NCBI GenBank assembly: GCA_039817885.1
Contig: JBCBUY010000101.1
Span: 1 to 12,187 of the forward strand
DNA from: CALLCD01 sp039817885
Lineage (GTDB): Bacteria; Pseudomonadota; Alphaproteobacteria; Caulobacterales; Hyphomonadaceae
Direction of reading: 5' to 3'
Length of the DNA stretch: 12,187 bases
Shown: in pieces, positions 1 through 8,326 of the stretch
Layout: each line of letters starts with the position of its first letter
How positions within the stretch are numbered: the stretch's first letter is position 1
The notes under the pieces: generated by a model
What the model saw: only the letters and a program-made list of their open reading frames with translations
What the model was told of the DNA's origin: nothing
The model's database searches: none
Made by a program: the position numbers and the translations under genes

Positions 1-1
1 G

Positions 2-487
2 GAGGATGCCCCATCCGTCCGCCGCGTCTTCGATCTCGCACGCCAGACCGTCAGAGGATATGAAGGATATGCCCGAAAGATCGGCCGCAAATACCGAAAC
101 CGACCCTGTCTCCTGGAAAGCGTGCTCGATGGTCTGTTCTTGATCGCCGGTGCCGATGGCGTCGTGACCGCGGACGAGATGGACTATCTTGAGACCGTAT
201 CGCAGGCATTTGGCTTCTCAGAGGCAGACTTTCGTCGAATTCGGGCCATCCATTTGGGGCCGGAACCCGGCGACCCATATGCCATTCTGGGCGTTCCCCA
301 TGACGCAGATTTCGACACGATTCGCGTCGCCTATCGGCGCTTGATGGCCGATAATCACCCTGATCGTATCGTCACCAATGGAGCTCCTCGAGAATTCGAG
401 GCAGCCGCGCACGATAAAGCAGCAGCGATCACCTCAGCTTATGCAAAAATTCGCGTGGAACGAGGATTGCTTGTGAGACCTGATTGA
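2..487 (+). CDS. DjlA-like TerB/J-domain co-chaperone (5' partial)
   Basis: The reading frame is open from the left edge and 161 residues are visible; the N-terminus lies outside. The first half is helical and acidic, with the motif GADGVVTADE, which fits the end of a TerB (tellurite-resistance/DjlA N-terminal) domain. The last 70 or so residues form a J domain: DPYAILGV at its start, then the HPD tripeptide at nucleotides 356-364, the signature that stimulates DnaK ATPase. TerB followed by a C-terminal J domain is the DjlA arrangement. In E. coli DjlA an N-terminal membrane anchor precedes it; whether one exists here cannot be seen. The likely role is as a specialised co-chaperone of DnaK. 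A 46-nt gap separates it from the next gene on the same strand, so the two may be cotranscribed. The family is quite certain; the symbol djlA is withheld because the N-terminus is missing. Confidence 0.88.
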   Translation, partial: EDAPSVRRVFDLARQTVRGYEGYARKIGRKYRNRPCLLESVLDGLFLIAGADGVVTADEMDYLETVSQAFGFSEADFRRIRAIHLGPEPGDPYAILGVPHDADFDTIRVAYRRLMADNHPDRIVTNGAPREFEAAAHDKAAAITSAYAKIRVERGLLVRPD

Positions 488-533
488 CGGATGGGGCCGA
501 ACCCCCCACATTATGAGTCTGAGAGGATGATTT

Positions 534-836
534 ATGACCGCCAATGGAACCGCAGGACCCGCGCCAATCCTATTTGCTAATCTGATAGCATTCTTGCAGC
601 GTGGCTGGAGATTGATGGGTCGCCTGATGCTTGGAGGCTTGTTCATCATTGGTGCAGGGATTGTGGCACTCGCAACCGCTGTGCTTGGACTGCTGATCGC
701 ATTTGCGGCGATCATATTGCGGTTCACCCGCGCAGGCGAAGCAACCTTTCGCCGGCGCAGAAGATCTCAGTCGACCGGCGAGACCGGTTTCACACTGGAA
801 GCACGCCGCACAGCCCGTGGCTGGACGGTCGAGTAA
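534..836 (+). CDS. Small membrane protein of unknown function
   Basis: This is a 100-residue protein I do not recognise. A good Shine-Dalgarno (GAGAGGA, 521-527) sits 6 nt before the ATG, which supports both the start and the gene's reality. Residues about 31-63 are one long hydrophobic stretch rich in Gly, Ala, Leu and Ile, long enough for two tightly packed helices or one long helix. It is followed by a strongly basic run (five consecutive Arg at about 73-77), which should stay in the cytoplasm by the positive-inside rule. The tail is polar with no visible catalytic motif. It lies between the J-domain gene and the permease on the same strand. No function can be assigned. Confidence 0.75.
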   Translation: MTANGTAGPAPILFANLIAFLQRGWRLMGRLMLGGLFIIGAGIVALATAVLGLLIAFAAIILRFTRAGEATFRRRRRSQSTGETGFTLEARRTARGWTVE

Positions 837-962
837 ATAAGCTAATCTTTTCAAGGGGCTGGTCGTGCTGCGTAAGCGTCGCGGTACAAAAACCATTGCT
901 CCAGAACAATTGACCGTAAAACATCGATTTGCCTGACATAAAATCCTGCTAAGTCGTGACCT

Positions 963-1865
963 ATGGGACTTCGGGATTTCCTCCTTCTGTTCGCCGTCTG
1001 CTTCGTTTGGGGGCTCAATGTCGTCATCACGCGGTGGGTCGTATTCGACGCTGCAGTTCCGCCCATCTTCTTTGCGGCGATCCGGTTTTTGTTGGTTGGA
1101 TTGTTCCTGATCCCGTTTCTGCGGCCCATTCCAAAAGACATTCGAACGCTATTTTTGGTCTCGCTCTTCATCGGGTCGGGACATTTTGCGCTCCTTTTTG
1201 TCGGCCTAGCGAATGCCGAGGCGAGTGCTGCGGCCATTGTCGGTCAACTTGGGGTTCCATTTTCGACCCTGATGAGCATGGTGTTTTTGGGTGAAAAGGT
1301 CGGATGGCGACGCGCGGCGGGCATTGGTCTCGCTTTTGCGGGAGTGATGATCATCGCCGTCGATCCCGATAGCTTTCATGTATCAATCGGTCTGCTCTAT
1401 ATCGCAGCGTCCGCCTTTATTGGATCGATTGGCGGTATTCTCATGAAGCGTATGCAACCCATCCCGGCGCTGCAGCTCCAGGCATGGATTGGCATGTTCT
1501 CATTCGCACCACTATTTGGCCTGTCGATGTTTGTCGAAACCGACCAGTGGCAAGCCTATTCCGGCGGTGGGCCCCTTGTGATCCTGGCGACCCTATTTGC
1601 CGTGATCGGGGTGTCGATCTTCGGTCATGGCGGATTTTATGTCCTGATCAAGAAATACGACATTTCGCTTCTCTCTCCATTGACGTTGATGACGCCGATC
1701 TGGGGGGTCGTACTCAGTATTCTTCTCCTTTCCGAGCCACTGACGTTGCAACTTGTTTTCGGGGCGATCGTGTCTTTGGGCGGTGTCTTTGTCATTGCCG
1801 TTCGCGCCAATCGGAAAATGCCGGAGGCAGCGCTCGGCAAGAAGCTCGGGAGCGGCGCATCATGA
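963..1865 (+). CDS. EamA/DMT-family transporter
   Basis: A 300-residue, highly hydrophobic protein, the usual length for the 10-TM drug/metabolite transporter superfamily. It starts with the typical N-terminus (LLLFAVCFVWGLN), and two EamA repeats can be seen, roughly residues 5-132 and 141-282. Each repeat ends in the family pattern of a glutamate-containing helix turn followed by a glycine-rich helix: LGEKVGWRRAAGIGLAFAG in the first, LSEPLTLQLVFGAI in the second. The protein is expected in the inner membrane as an exporter or importer of small metabolites; substrate cannot be read from sequence. The ATG has no strong Shine-Dalgarno, but the hydrophobic N-terminus fits the family. Its TGA overlaps the ATG of the downstream amidase (ATGA), so the two are probably translationally coupled. 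The 126 nt upstream hold no convincing promoter. Confidence 0.9.
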   Translation: MGLRDFLLLFAVCFVWGLNVVITRWVVFDAAVPPIFFAAIRFLLVGLFLIPFLRPIPKDIRTLFLVSLFIGSGHFALLFVGLANAEASAAAIVGQLGVPFSTLMSMVFLGEKVGWRRAAGIGLAFAGVMIIAVDPDSFHVSIGLLYIAASAFIGSIGGILMKRMQPIPALQLQAWIGMFSFAPLFGLSMFVETDQWQAYSGGGPLVILATLFAVIGVSIFGHGGFYVLIKKYDISLLSPLTLMTPIWGVVLSILLLSEPLTLQLVFGAIVSLGGVFVIAVRANRKMPEAALGKKLGSGAS

Positions 1866-2623
1866 AACTCCAGCGTGTTGAAAGCCCCAATTGGAATGAG
1901 CGCAGGACCCCAATAGATATGCTCATGCTGCACTATACGGGCATGGAAACGGGTGAGGCGGCATTGGAGCGCCTATGCGATCCAGAAGCGTCCGTATCGG
2001 CTCACTACATGGTCTGGGACGATGGTCGCATCACGCAACTTGTGGAGGAAGAGAACCGGGCCTGGCACGCGGGGGTTGGCTCCTGGCAGGGGGATACGGA
2101 TCTGAATTCCCACGCCATCGGCATCGAGATCGTCAATGGCGGGCACAATGTGCCCCTGTCAGATGGCACATTGCCCCCATATCCCGATGCTCAAATCGCC
2201 GCTTTGATTGCGCTCTCCAAAGACATAGTCGGCCGCCACGCCATTCATCAAACTCGCATCATCGGCCACTCCGATGCCGCCCCCGGTCGGAAAATCGACC
2301 CGGGAGAGCATTTTCCATGGGAGCGATTGTCAGGAGCGGGGCTCGGCCTATGGCCCAAGCACCCAAGCGGAGATGAACTTATGGGGGCCGGCCTTGGCTC
2401 GCGGGATCAGGGCAAGCCCGTCATACGCCTTCAAGAATCACTCTTGCGCATCGGCTATGGCCTCGAACTGACGGAACACTACGATAAAAGGACAGAAATG
2501 GTGGTTGAAGCGTTTCAACGAAGATGGCTATCAGAACGTGTGACCGGGCAGGCGGGATGGAAGACCATCGCGTTAATCGAAGCCGTTGCAGCGCTGAGTG
2601 ACTGCAAAAAGATGAGAAATTGA
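1862..2623 (+). CDS. N-acetylmuramoyl-L-alanine amidase (AmpD/AmiD type) with peptidoglycan-binding-like C-terminus
   Basis: This 253-residue zinc amidase should cleave the bond between N-acetylmuramic acid and L-Ala of peptidoglycan or its turnover products. The Amidase_2 domain covers about residues 10-155. The visible active site is His24 (MLHYTG), Glu89 (IGIEIVN), His136 (IIGHSD), Lys144 and Asp146 (GRKIDPG). The His-Lys-Asp spacing of +8 and +10 equals that of AmpD His154/Lys162/Asp164. Residues about 183-243 resemble a PG_binding_1 module (VIRLQESLLRIGYG, then AFQRRW). No signal peptide or lipobox is seen, which favours a cytoplasmic recycling enzyme over a secreted one. The start is the ATG overlapping the permease TGA by 4 nt, with GGGAG at 1848-1852 as possible ribosome binding site; the reading frame is open further upstream but would overlap the permease. 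The ampD/amiD choice is left open. Confidence 0.9.
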   Translation: MKLQRVESPNWNERRTPIDMLMLHYTGMETGEAALERLCDPEASVSAHYMVWDDGRITQLVEEENRAWHAGVGSWQGDTDLNSHAIGIEIVNGGHNVPLSDGTLPPYPDAQIAALIALSKDIVGRHAIHQTRIIGHSDAAPGRKIDPGEHFPWERLSGAGLGLWPKHPSGDELMGAGLGSRDQGKPVIRLQESLLRIGYGLELTEHYDKRTEMVVEAFQRRWLSERVTGQAGWKTIALIEAVAALSDCKKMRN

Positions 2624-2812
2624 GACATTTTCTCTGGTGAGCTGTCGCTACTCATAATATTCGATGGGTCGATAAGTGGGAACTCGAGAACGTATTGAAT
2701 CTGTAATATTTATGGGCATTTCTTGCAACCTGATCCGCAAGTCTTGTGCGGTTGGCTGTGGTCCTAATACACAGATTTCGATGCAAGTTCATAAGCGATG
2801 GTGGATGGCCTG

Positions 2813-3826
2813 ATGGAACTTGGCGGATACGAGCTCTTTGCCCTGATTGGATTTTTGTTCGCCGCCTATTCGGTCGTCGCCAATGACTCCATTCAGACCC
2901 TCGGAACATTCCTCGCATCGAACGCGAAACGTCCCTGGTGGGTGCTTTGGGTGTATGCATCGGGCATCATGGTCGCGGCGCTCGCCCATGCCTATTTTTT
3001 TCAAGACGGGGATATTGCCGACGGGAAACTGAATTTCCTGCCCTATCCAGACGGCGGCATTCAATGGTGGCACGCCCTGCCGCCCCTCGCGCTGTTGTTC
3101 ATGACCCGGTTTTCGATCCCGGTGTCCACAACCTTCCTTGTGCTCACGATCTTTGCACTGACAGGCGGCAGCGCCACCGAAGGCGTGATGCAAAGCATGC
3201 TGATCAAGTCAGCGCTCGGGTACCTCGTCGCCTTTGGCGCGGCGGTTGTCATCTATGTCGCCATTTCTCGCGCATTTGAGCGCTGGGTCGCAGATACGAG
3301 AGATCATGAGCCAGCGATTTACTGGGTCGGATTTCAGTGGGCGACAACCGCATTTCTCTGGTGGACGTGGCTGAAACAGGACTTCGCGAACATCTTCGTA
3401 TTCCTCCCGCGCACACAGGAAGCTGTTGGAGAAACAGCCCTTTTTGATCCAGTTACGATTATTGGCGGAGCCATCGTCCTTGTCGCCATGCAAGGGTATA
3501 TCTTCGCGACCCGCGGGGGCCAGATCCAGAAGATCGTTTTGTCCAAGACCAATACGACGGACATCCGCGCTGCCACATTGATCGACCTCATCTACGCGAT
3601 CATCCTCTACATCTTCAAAGAGCAGAGCAATATCCCGATGAGCACGACCTGGGTCTTCCTGGGTGTGATTGCCGGGCGTGAGCTAGCGATCGCCTACATG
3701 GCGAGCCTACGCGCGCGGAGCGAAGCGCTGATCGATGTGGCCTGGGATGCCGGCCGTGCGTTCATCGGACTTGTGGTTAGTGTTGTTCTGGCGGTCGGCA
3801 TGCCGTGGCTTGCGACACAGTTCTAG
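2813..3826 (+). CDS. PiT-like (inorganic phosphate transporter-like) membrane protein
   Basis: A polytopic membrane protein, 337 residues from the ATG at 2813 or 342 from the in-frame ATG at 2798. The later start is preferred because GTGGA lies 7 nt before it, while 2798 has no Shine-Dalgarno. Two similar motif sets suggest the inverted repeat of PiT carriers. Numbered from 2798, the first half has VANDSIQTLGTF (27-38) and IPVSTTF (107-113); the second has QDFANIFVFLP (194-204) and IPMSTTW (279-285). Classical PiT proteins have GANDxAN and PVSTTH in each half, so the pattern is recognisable but altered: the His after STT is Phe or Trp, and the second ND has become QD. About 8-9 hydrophobic helices are visible. 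Inner-membrane location is expected; phosphate transport is an inference, and another anion or none is possible. It is followed within 35 nt by rnpB. Confidence 0.7.
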   Translation: MELGGYELFALIGFLFAAYSVVANDSIQTLGTFLASNAKRPWWVLWVYASGIMVAALAHAYFFQDGDIADGKLNFLPYPDGGIQWWHALPPLALLFMTRFSIPVSTTFLVLTIFALTGGSATEGVMQSMLIKSALGYLVAFGAAVVIYVAISRAFERWVADTRDHEPAIYWVGFQWATTAFLWWTWLKQDFANIFVFLPRTQEAVGETALFDPVTIIGGAIVLVAMQGYIFATRGGQIQKIVLSKTNTTDIRAATLIDLIYAIILYIFKEQSNIPMSTTWVFLGVIAGRELAIAYMASLRARSEALIDVAWDAGRAFIGLVVSVVLAVGMPWLATQF

Positions 3827-3845
3827 CGGAACCGCTTCGAAACAG

Positions 3846-3851
3846 CTATAT
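3846..3851 (+). promoter_or_regulatory. Likely -10 element of rnpB
   Basis: CTATAT lies 9 nt before the predicted first base of RNase P RNA. That is the right distance for a sigma-70 type -10 box and it resembles the alphaproteobacterial -10 consensus. No clear -35 is found at 16-19 nt spacing; the nearest TTGC-like sequence, near 3810, is too far away. The element would lie just after the stop codon of the PiT-like gene, giving rnpB its own promoter. Confidence 0.45.
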
Positions 3852-3860
3852 AGCGCGCTT

Positions 3861-4224
<364 letters not shown>

Positions 4225-4225
<1 letters not shown>

Positions 4226-6480
4226 TATTCATTCGCTGCTTCGAAGCCGTCGACAGCAAAGCGTGTCCTCAAAAGTTGAGAATCGCCATAATGAACCGGC
4301 ATAGTATTCTCTGGACGGGCGGCAGTGAGAAAATCGGCCGACGGGGGCAGCCCGTAAGTGTAACTCGAAACATTCACGCCCGGAAAATTCGTTCCAGCCG
4401 GGAACGTCAGCTCCAGCGAAATCGTTCTGCAGGATCGACCGAAGCATCCGACACTTTGAAGCACGGTGTCTGTTAAGTCGATATCCTCGCCATTCACCCT
4501 GGCTTCAACGGGATTGATCTCAGACGGCCAGCTGATCCTCGTATCGTTGGCATCTGGGGCGTCAATCTGAACGGCAATCCTTCGAACATTCGGAGTGGAC
4601 ACATCGCTTTCAAGAGTGATGTGCAGCGCATGGTCTAATCTCGGGGCTGGGGCAATGAATGTCTCCCGCGCCCCCCCTCGACGCGCATGGCGTTCGAAGT
4701 CCGCAATCTGTGCCATTGTATCCGGAAGCGGCTCGTTTGCGGGGAGCGACCACACCGGCGCGCCATTGCTGACCTCATCCTGGATATGGAGAATGTTGAA
4801 GCCTCGGGGAGCGTCGGGCGTATAGCCTGGCACGAGCATGCTGCCAGTGAAGAAGAGCGCCACCAACACGCCCGGTACGGCCAATACAACGCGTTGATCT
4901 CTTGTCTCGGTCACCCCATCCTCTGGCCAAATGACGGGCACCAGAGTGACAAACGCCGCCCCGAGGACAAATGCGAACGGCGCTGACGCCTCGATCAGCA
5001 ATCCCGTTTCTCCCACAGCTGTTGTGGGGAAAGTGATGGTGACAAACACAACAAAACCGATGCCTGCAACGATCTCTGCAGACTTCTGACGGTCCATGAG
5101 AAAGAGGAGAGATGCCCCGGCAAACAGAAGGGAGGTAAAGGCGAAACTGCTGGCAGATCCGGCAACGACGAGGAAGGCGAGCCCGCCAAAGGCACTGAAC
5201 CAGAACCAGCCGCTCGCATATAGAGCCGCTTTAGGAACGCCTCTCGCAATAAGAACGTACGGTATCACGCAGCCGAACACCATGGCGGCACCGTGCAGTC
5301 CACGTAACCCTATGGGATAGGCCGAGCCGAAGAGCTGCTCAGCGCGAATAGCACCGACCAACATCGTCGACGCGATGGCCAGAACAAGCCCCAGGATCAA
5401 AGCGAGTAAGGGCGCTGCAGTCGCCCGGATCGCATTCGGTCTCGAGTGACGAAGGACCAACAGTGCCAACGGCGCGAGCACACCGAGCGCAAGAAAGACA
5501 CGCCCCAACCAAACCGGGATGACAAGAAGGATCCGGCCGACAATATCGGCATAGAGCAACTGCTCTTCCGGTTCATCGGCAATATCTCCGCCGTTTAGAA
5601 ACGCCTCAGTGATCGACAGCGCATTTGCCCCGAGATTGAACAGGGCGCGTTTGTCCATGTTTTCGAGATTGTCGCCTGGCGTATGGTAGAACGAAACACC
5701 GCCTGCATAAGCGAGGTTTGCCGCATCAATCGGAAGTGTCAGAAACTCCGTCATGTCCGTATCATTGGGCAGCAGTTCATAAATGTCTGCGTTTAGAGAG
5801 TTTGACACGGGCAAACGTGTTTCGCTGATCAGCGCGGCGATATCCCGTCCATTCGGACGACTTGTCTGGATGACCGATGCCAAACCACGCACGCCCCGTG
5901 CTTCCATATTAACGACGGCACCGATCTGCTGCGCCAGCGGGTCTTCATGTGCGAACATATGAGCGCCCATAAGTCCGGTTTCCTCGCCATCCGTGATGAG
6001 CACGAATAGCGGGCGTGGAAACGCGCGGTCTTTCAGGACCGCTGCAATTTCAAGGCTCGACGCATAGCCGGCACCGTCGTCGGACGCGCCGGGTCCTGCC
6101 GGCACACTATCATAATGCGAGGCGATCATCACGGCATTCGGCCCCGGCTCTGTTACCCAGAACCCGATATTCTGTAGCCGCATACACCGGGCCTGCCGGC
6201 TGAATGAGCGGCAATGAAATTTGTCCTTTAGGAAGGGGTCGAAACCAAGTGCTTCGATCTCAGTGATCAGGCGATCGCGGACCGCGTCATTGGCATCCGT
6301 ATCAACTGGGTGAGGGGTTTCGTCGCCAAGAATGCGTTCAAGACGTTCGAAAGCGCGATCGGTCTGGAAGGGGTGAGCCGTGTCAACGGCGGGAGGTTGG
6401 GCGAGGACACTGCGAAACACGTAAGCGATGATCAGAAGCAATATAAGCCCGACCAGTTTGACAGCTGGCGTATCCATCAT
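4225..6480 (-). CDS. M28-family metallopeptidase with large membrane domain (ERMP1-like)
   Basis: A 751-residue protein with three parts. An N-terminal signal anchor (about 8-28) leads to a zinc aminopeptidase-type M28 domain (about 40-300). Its expected metal and catalytic residues are visible: His122 (ASHYDS), Asp134 (GASDDGAG), Glu166 and Glu167 (TDGEETG), Glu193 (NMEARG) and His266 (SFYHTPGDN). Then come about eight hydrophobic helices (about 310-550) and a soluble C-terminal domain of about 190 residues. This layout resembles eukaryotic ER metallopeptidase 1/Pff1 and its bacterial relatives. With the anchor, the peptidase domain should face the periplasm; Cys90 and Cys99 could form a disulfide. 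Substrate is unknown. The start has a strong AAGGAGG (6490-6496) 9 nt upstream of the first of two tandem ATGs. It is the last gene of the minus-strand run, 56 nt after the threonine aldolase stop. Confidence 0.9.
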
Positions 6481-6489
6481 CCCTAAGCC

Positions 6490-6496
6490 CCTCCTT
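6490..6496 (-). promoter_or_regulatory. Ribosome binding site of the M28 peptidase gene
   Basis: The minus strand reads AAGGAGG here, a near-perfect anti-16S match. It is 9 nt from the ATG at 6480 and 12 nt from the second ATG at 6477. It is the strongest ribosome binding site in the window and suggests that this gene is translated efficiently and independently of the genes upstream. Confidence 0.75.
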
Positions 6497-6536
6497 TTCG
6501 CAGAGCCAATGTGCTGGTGCCGGTGCAGACGTCAAT

Positions 6537-7565
6537 TCAGGCTGCGGCCAAAACCTCGACCAGCGCGTCCACCTCGGCATCTGTCGTCGACCAGGCGCAG
6601 ACAAAACGGTAGCAGTCCCCCGGCCAAGGATAGAATTTGGCTCCGGAAGATTGCAACTGCGCTGCCAACGCTTCGGGGAGTTTGGCAAACACCTCATTAC
6701 CATCCATCGCATATTTAAGATCAACACCCGGCAGCGTGCATAGCGCATCAGCCAGCCGTCTGGCTTGGGTGTTGGCCTGTTCTGAAAGCGCCAGCCAAAG
6801 CCCGTCCGTCAGCAGAGCGTCTGCCTGTGCCGCGAGATAGCGCATCTTTGGCGGCATGTGACCGGAGCGTTTTGCCCGCGCCTGAAGCTCGGCAAACTTC
6901 GCCCGCATCTCTCCAAAGAGAAGGATGATCTCGCACCCCATGGCACCCGTCTTTGTCAGGCCCAAAGTCAGAATATCGACGCCCGCCTTCCAGCTCATCT
7001 CCGCAGGTGACGCCCCGGTGGAGATGAGGGCATTGCCAAGGCGGGCACCATCAAGGTGGACGCTCAAATCGGCGCTTCGCGCAAGCGCAGCATAATGAGC
7101 AATCTGCTCAGCCGGATAAGCGGCACCGCTTTCCGTCAAATTCGTAAGAGACAGAGCATGGGCCGGTGTTTCGTGAACAAACTCTCGCTGAATGCCGCTC
7201 AGCGCGTCCCGCAAGGCTGCCTCATCTATTTGCGCGGCATCTCCCGGCAGGAGTGCAAGCTTGCCGCCGCCTGTAAAGAACTCCGGCGCGCCGCGCTCGT
7301 CCCGCTCGATATGCGCTTCTTCGTGACAGAGGATCGACCCCGTCGGTGGACAAATGAGCGAGAGGGCGAGCGCATTCGACGCCGTGCCACTCGCGCAGAT
7401 CCAGAAATCGAAATCATCTGTCTCAAGCGTGTCTTTGAGTAAGGAACGAACCTGCGCGCTAACACCGTCGTTTCCGTAAGACCCTTCCATGCCCGAATTG
7501 GCCCGAGCGAGCGCGTCAATGACCGAAGGGTGCGCTGGAGCTGAGGTATCTGAAGAAAAGTCCAT
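6537..7565 (-). CDS. Low-specificity L-threonine aldolase (PLP-dependent)
   Basis: A 342-residue fold-type I PLP enzyme of the beta-eliminating lyase/threonine aldolase family, which splits L-threonine or L-allo-threonine into glycine and acetaldehyde. The start MDFSSDT and the motif GSYGNDGVSAQV are typical of the family. His85 (EEAHIERDERGAP) is at the place of the PLP-stacking histidine. HLDGARLGNA (170-179) supplies the Asp172 that contacts the pyridine nitrogen and Arg175. Lys205 in LGLTKTGAMGCE is the Schiff-base lysine. The length matches known enzymes (about 330-350) and the protein should be cytosolic. Its ATG overlaps the stop codon of the upstream SDR by one base (TGATG), so the pair is probably translationally coupled. 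Related members act on phenylserine or other beta-hydroxy amino acids, so substrate specificity is not settled. Confidence 0.93.
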   Translation of the reverse strand: MDFSSDTSAPAHPSVIDALARANSGMEGSYGNDGVSAQVRSLLKDTLETDDFDFWICASGTASNALALSLICPPTGSILCHEEAHIERDERGAPEFFTGGGKLALLPGDAAQIDEAALRDALSGIQREFVHETPAHALSLTNLTESGAAYPAEQIAHYAALARSADLSVHLDGARLGNALISTGASPAEMSWKAGVDILTLGLTKTGAMGCEIILLFGEMRAKFAELQARAKRSGHMPPKMRYLAAQADALLTDGLWLALSEQANTQARRLADALCTLPGVDLKYAMDGNEVFAKLPEALAAQLQSSGAKFYPWPGDCYRFVCAWSTTDAEVDALVEVLAAA

Positions 7566-8326
7566 CAGGTGTGTTTGACGTCAGGGGTTTGCCACATCAG
7601 ATGCTGTCCACCATCGGCGGCAATCATCTGGCCGGTAACCGCCGTCGCATCGATCAGGTATCGCATCGCCCGAACGATTTCCTCGGGGCTAGAGCCTCTT
7701 TGCGTCAGCGTATTCTTGGCTTCCTCAGCAAAAACATCACCGCTTTGGTGAATGCTCGCAAGGGTAGGGCCAGGCCCAATCGCATTCACACGAACCTTTG
7801 GCGCAAGCGCCTGGGCCAGCGTCCGCGTTGCCGTCCAAAGGGCCGATTTCGACAGCGTGTAGGTAAAGAAAGTTGGGTTCAGCTTCCAGACCCGCTGATC
7901 GATCAGATTGATAATGACGCCGTCCATATCATCAGGAAGTTGAGCTGCGAAGGCTTGCGCCAGGTCTACCGGCGCACGGAGATTCACGTTGAAATGAAAG
8001 TCCCAGTCTTTCTGCCCATAGGTCTGGGCTGTATCTTTTTCGAAGGTCGACGCAGAGTTGATCAGCAGGGTGACTGGCCCCCCCAGCGCCGCCCCCGTCA
8101 TCTCGATCAAGGCGGCACGACTGTCGGCATCAGCCAGATCTGCCTTTACGGTGGCAGCGCGTCCGCCAGCTGCTTCGATATTGGCAACAGTGTCATCCGC
8201 CCCGGCTGACGACGAACGATAGTGAACGCCAACGGCCCAACCATCTTCGCCCAGTGCCTCTGCCATGGCCTTGCCCAGCCGTGCCCCCGCACCTGTCACC
8301 AATGCTATTCCACGTTCAGACACCAA
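7565..8326 (-). CDS. Short-chain dehydrogenase with pteridine-reductase (FolM/PTR1-like) signature
   Basis: A 253-residue classical-length SDR. The nucleotide-binding motif is TGAGARLG (11-18) with VHYRSS at the end of strand 2, an Arg-rich pattern usual for NADPH. NSAS is at 90-93. The catalytic lysine and tyrosine are Y156 and K160 (TYTLSK). Where most SDRs carry a catalytic Ser, this protein has Asp143 in INLIDQR, 13 residues before the Tyr. Leishmania PTR1 uses Asp181, Tyr194 and Lys198 with the same spacing, and E. coli FolM also has Asp there. I therefore infer a dihydropteridine or dihydromonapterin/dihydrofolate reductase. No ATG is available: the start is TTG at 8326 or GTG at 8323, after AAGGG (8333-8337) with 6 or 9 nt spacing, and overlaps the end of the antiporter gene. 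The general SDR call is nearly certain; the pteridine substrate is less so. Confidence 0.9.
   Translation of the reverse strand: MVSERGIALVTGAGARLGKAMAEALGEDGWAVGVHYRSSSAGADDTVANIEAAGGRAATVKADLADADSRAALIEMTGAALGGPVTLLINSASTFEKDTAQTYGQKDWDFHFNVNLRAPVDLAQAFAAQLPDDMDGVIINLIDQRVWKLNPTFFTYTLSKSALWTATRTLAQALAPKVRVNAIGPGPTLASIHQSGDVFAEEAKNTLTQRGSSPEEIVRAMRYLIDATAVTGQMIAADGGQHLMWQTPDVKHT

Noticed and set aside
910..944. TTGACC and TAAAAT as promoter of the permease
   Set aside because: The spacing is 23 nt, outside the range for a sigma-70 promoter.
956..1294. Open frame of 112 codons beside the permease start
   Set aside because: Shadow frame of the EamA gene; Cys/Arg-rich with no family resemblance.
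1484..1861. Upstream extension of the amidase frame from ATG 1484
   Set aside because: It lies inside the permease gene in another frame; the Amidase_2 domain begins right after the ATG at 1862.
2614..2633. GAGAAA/TTTCTC hairpin across the amidase stop as terminator
   Set aside because: Only 6 A/T-rich pairs with a 9-nt loop and no T run; too weak to call.
2753..2770. Promoter-like elements (TTGTGC, TAATAC) before the PiT-like gene
   Set aside because: Spacing is about 15 nt for the best pair and the -35 is poor; possible but not supported enough to list.
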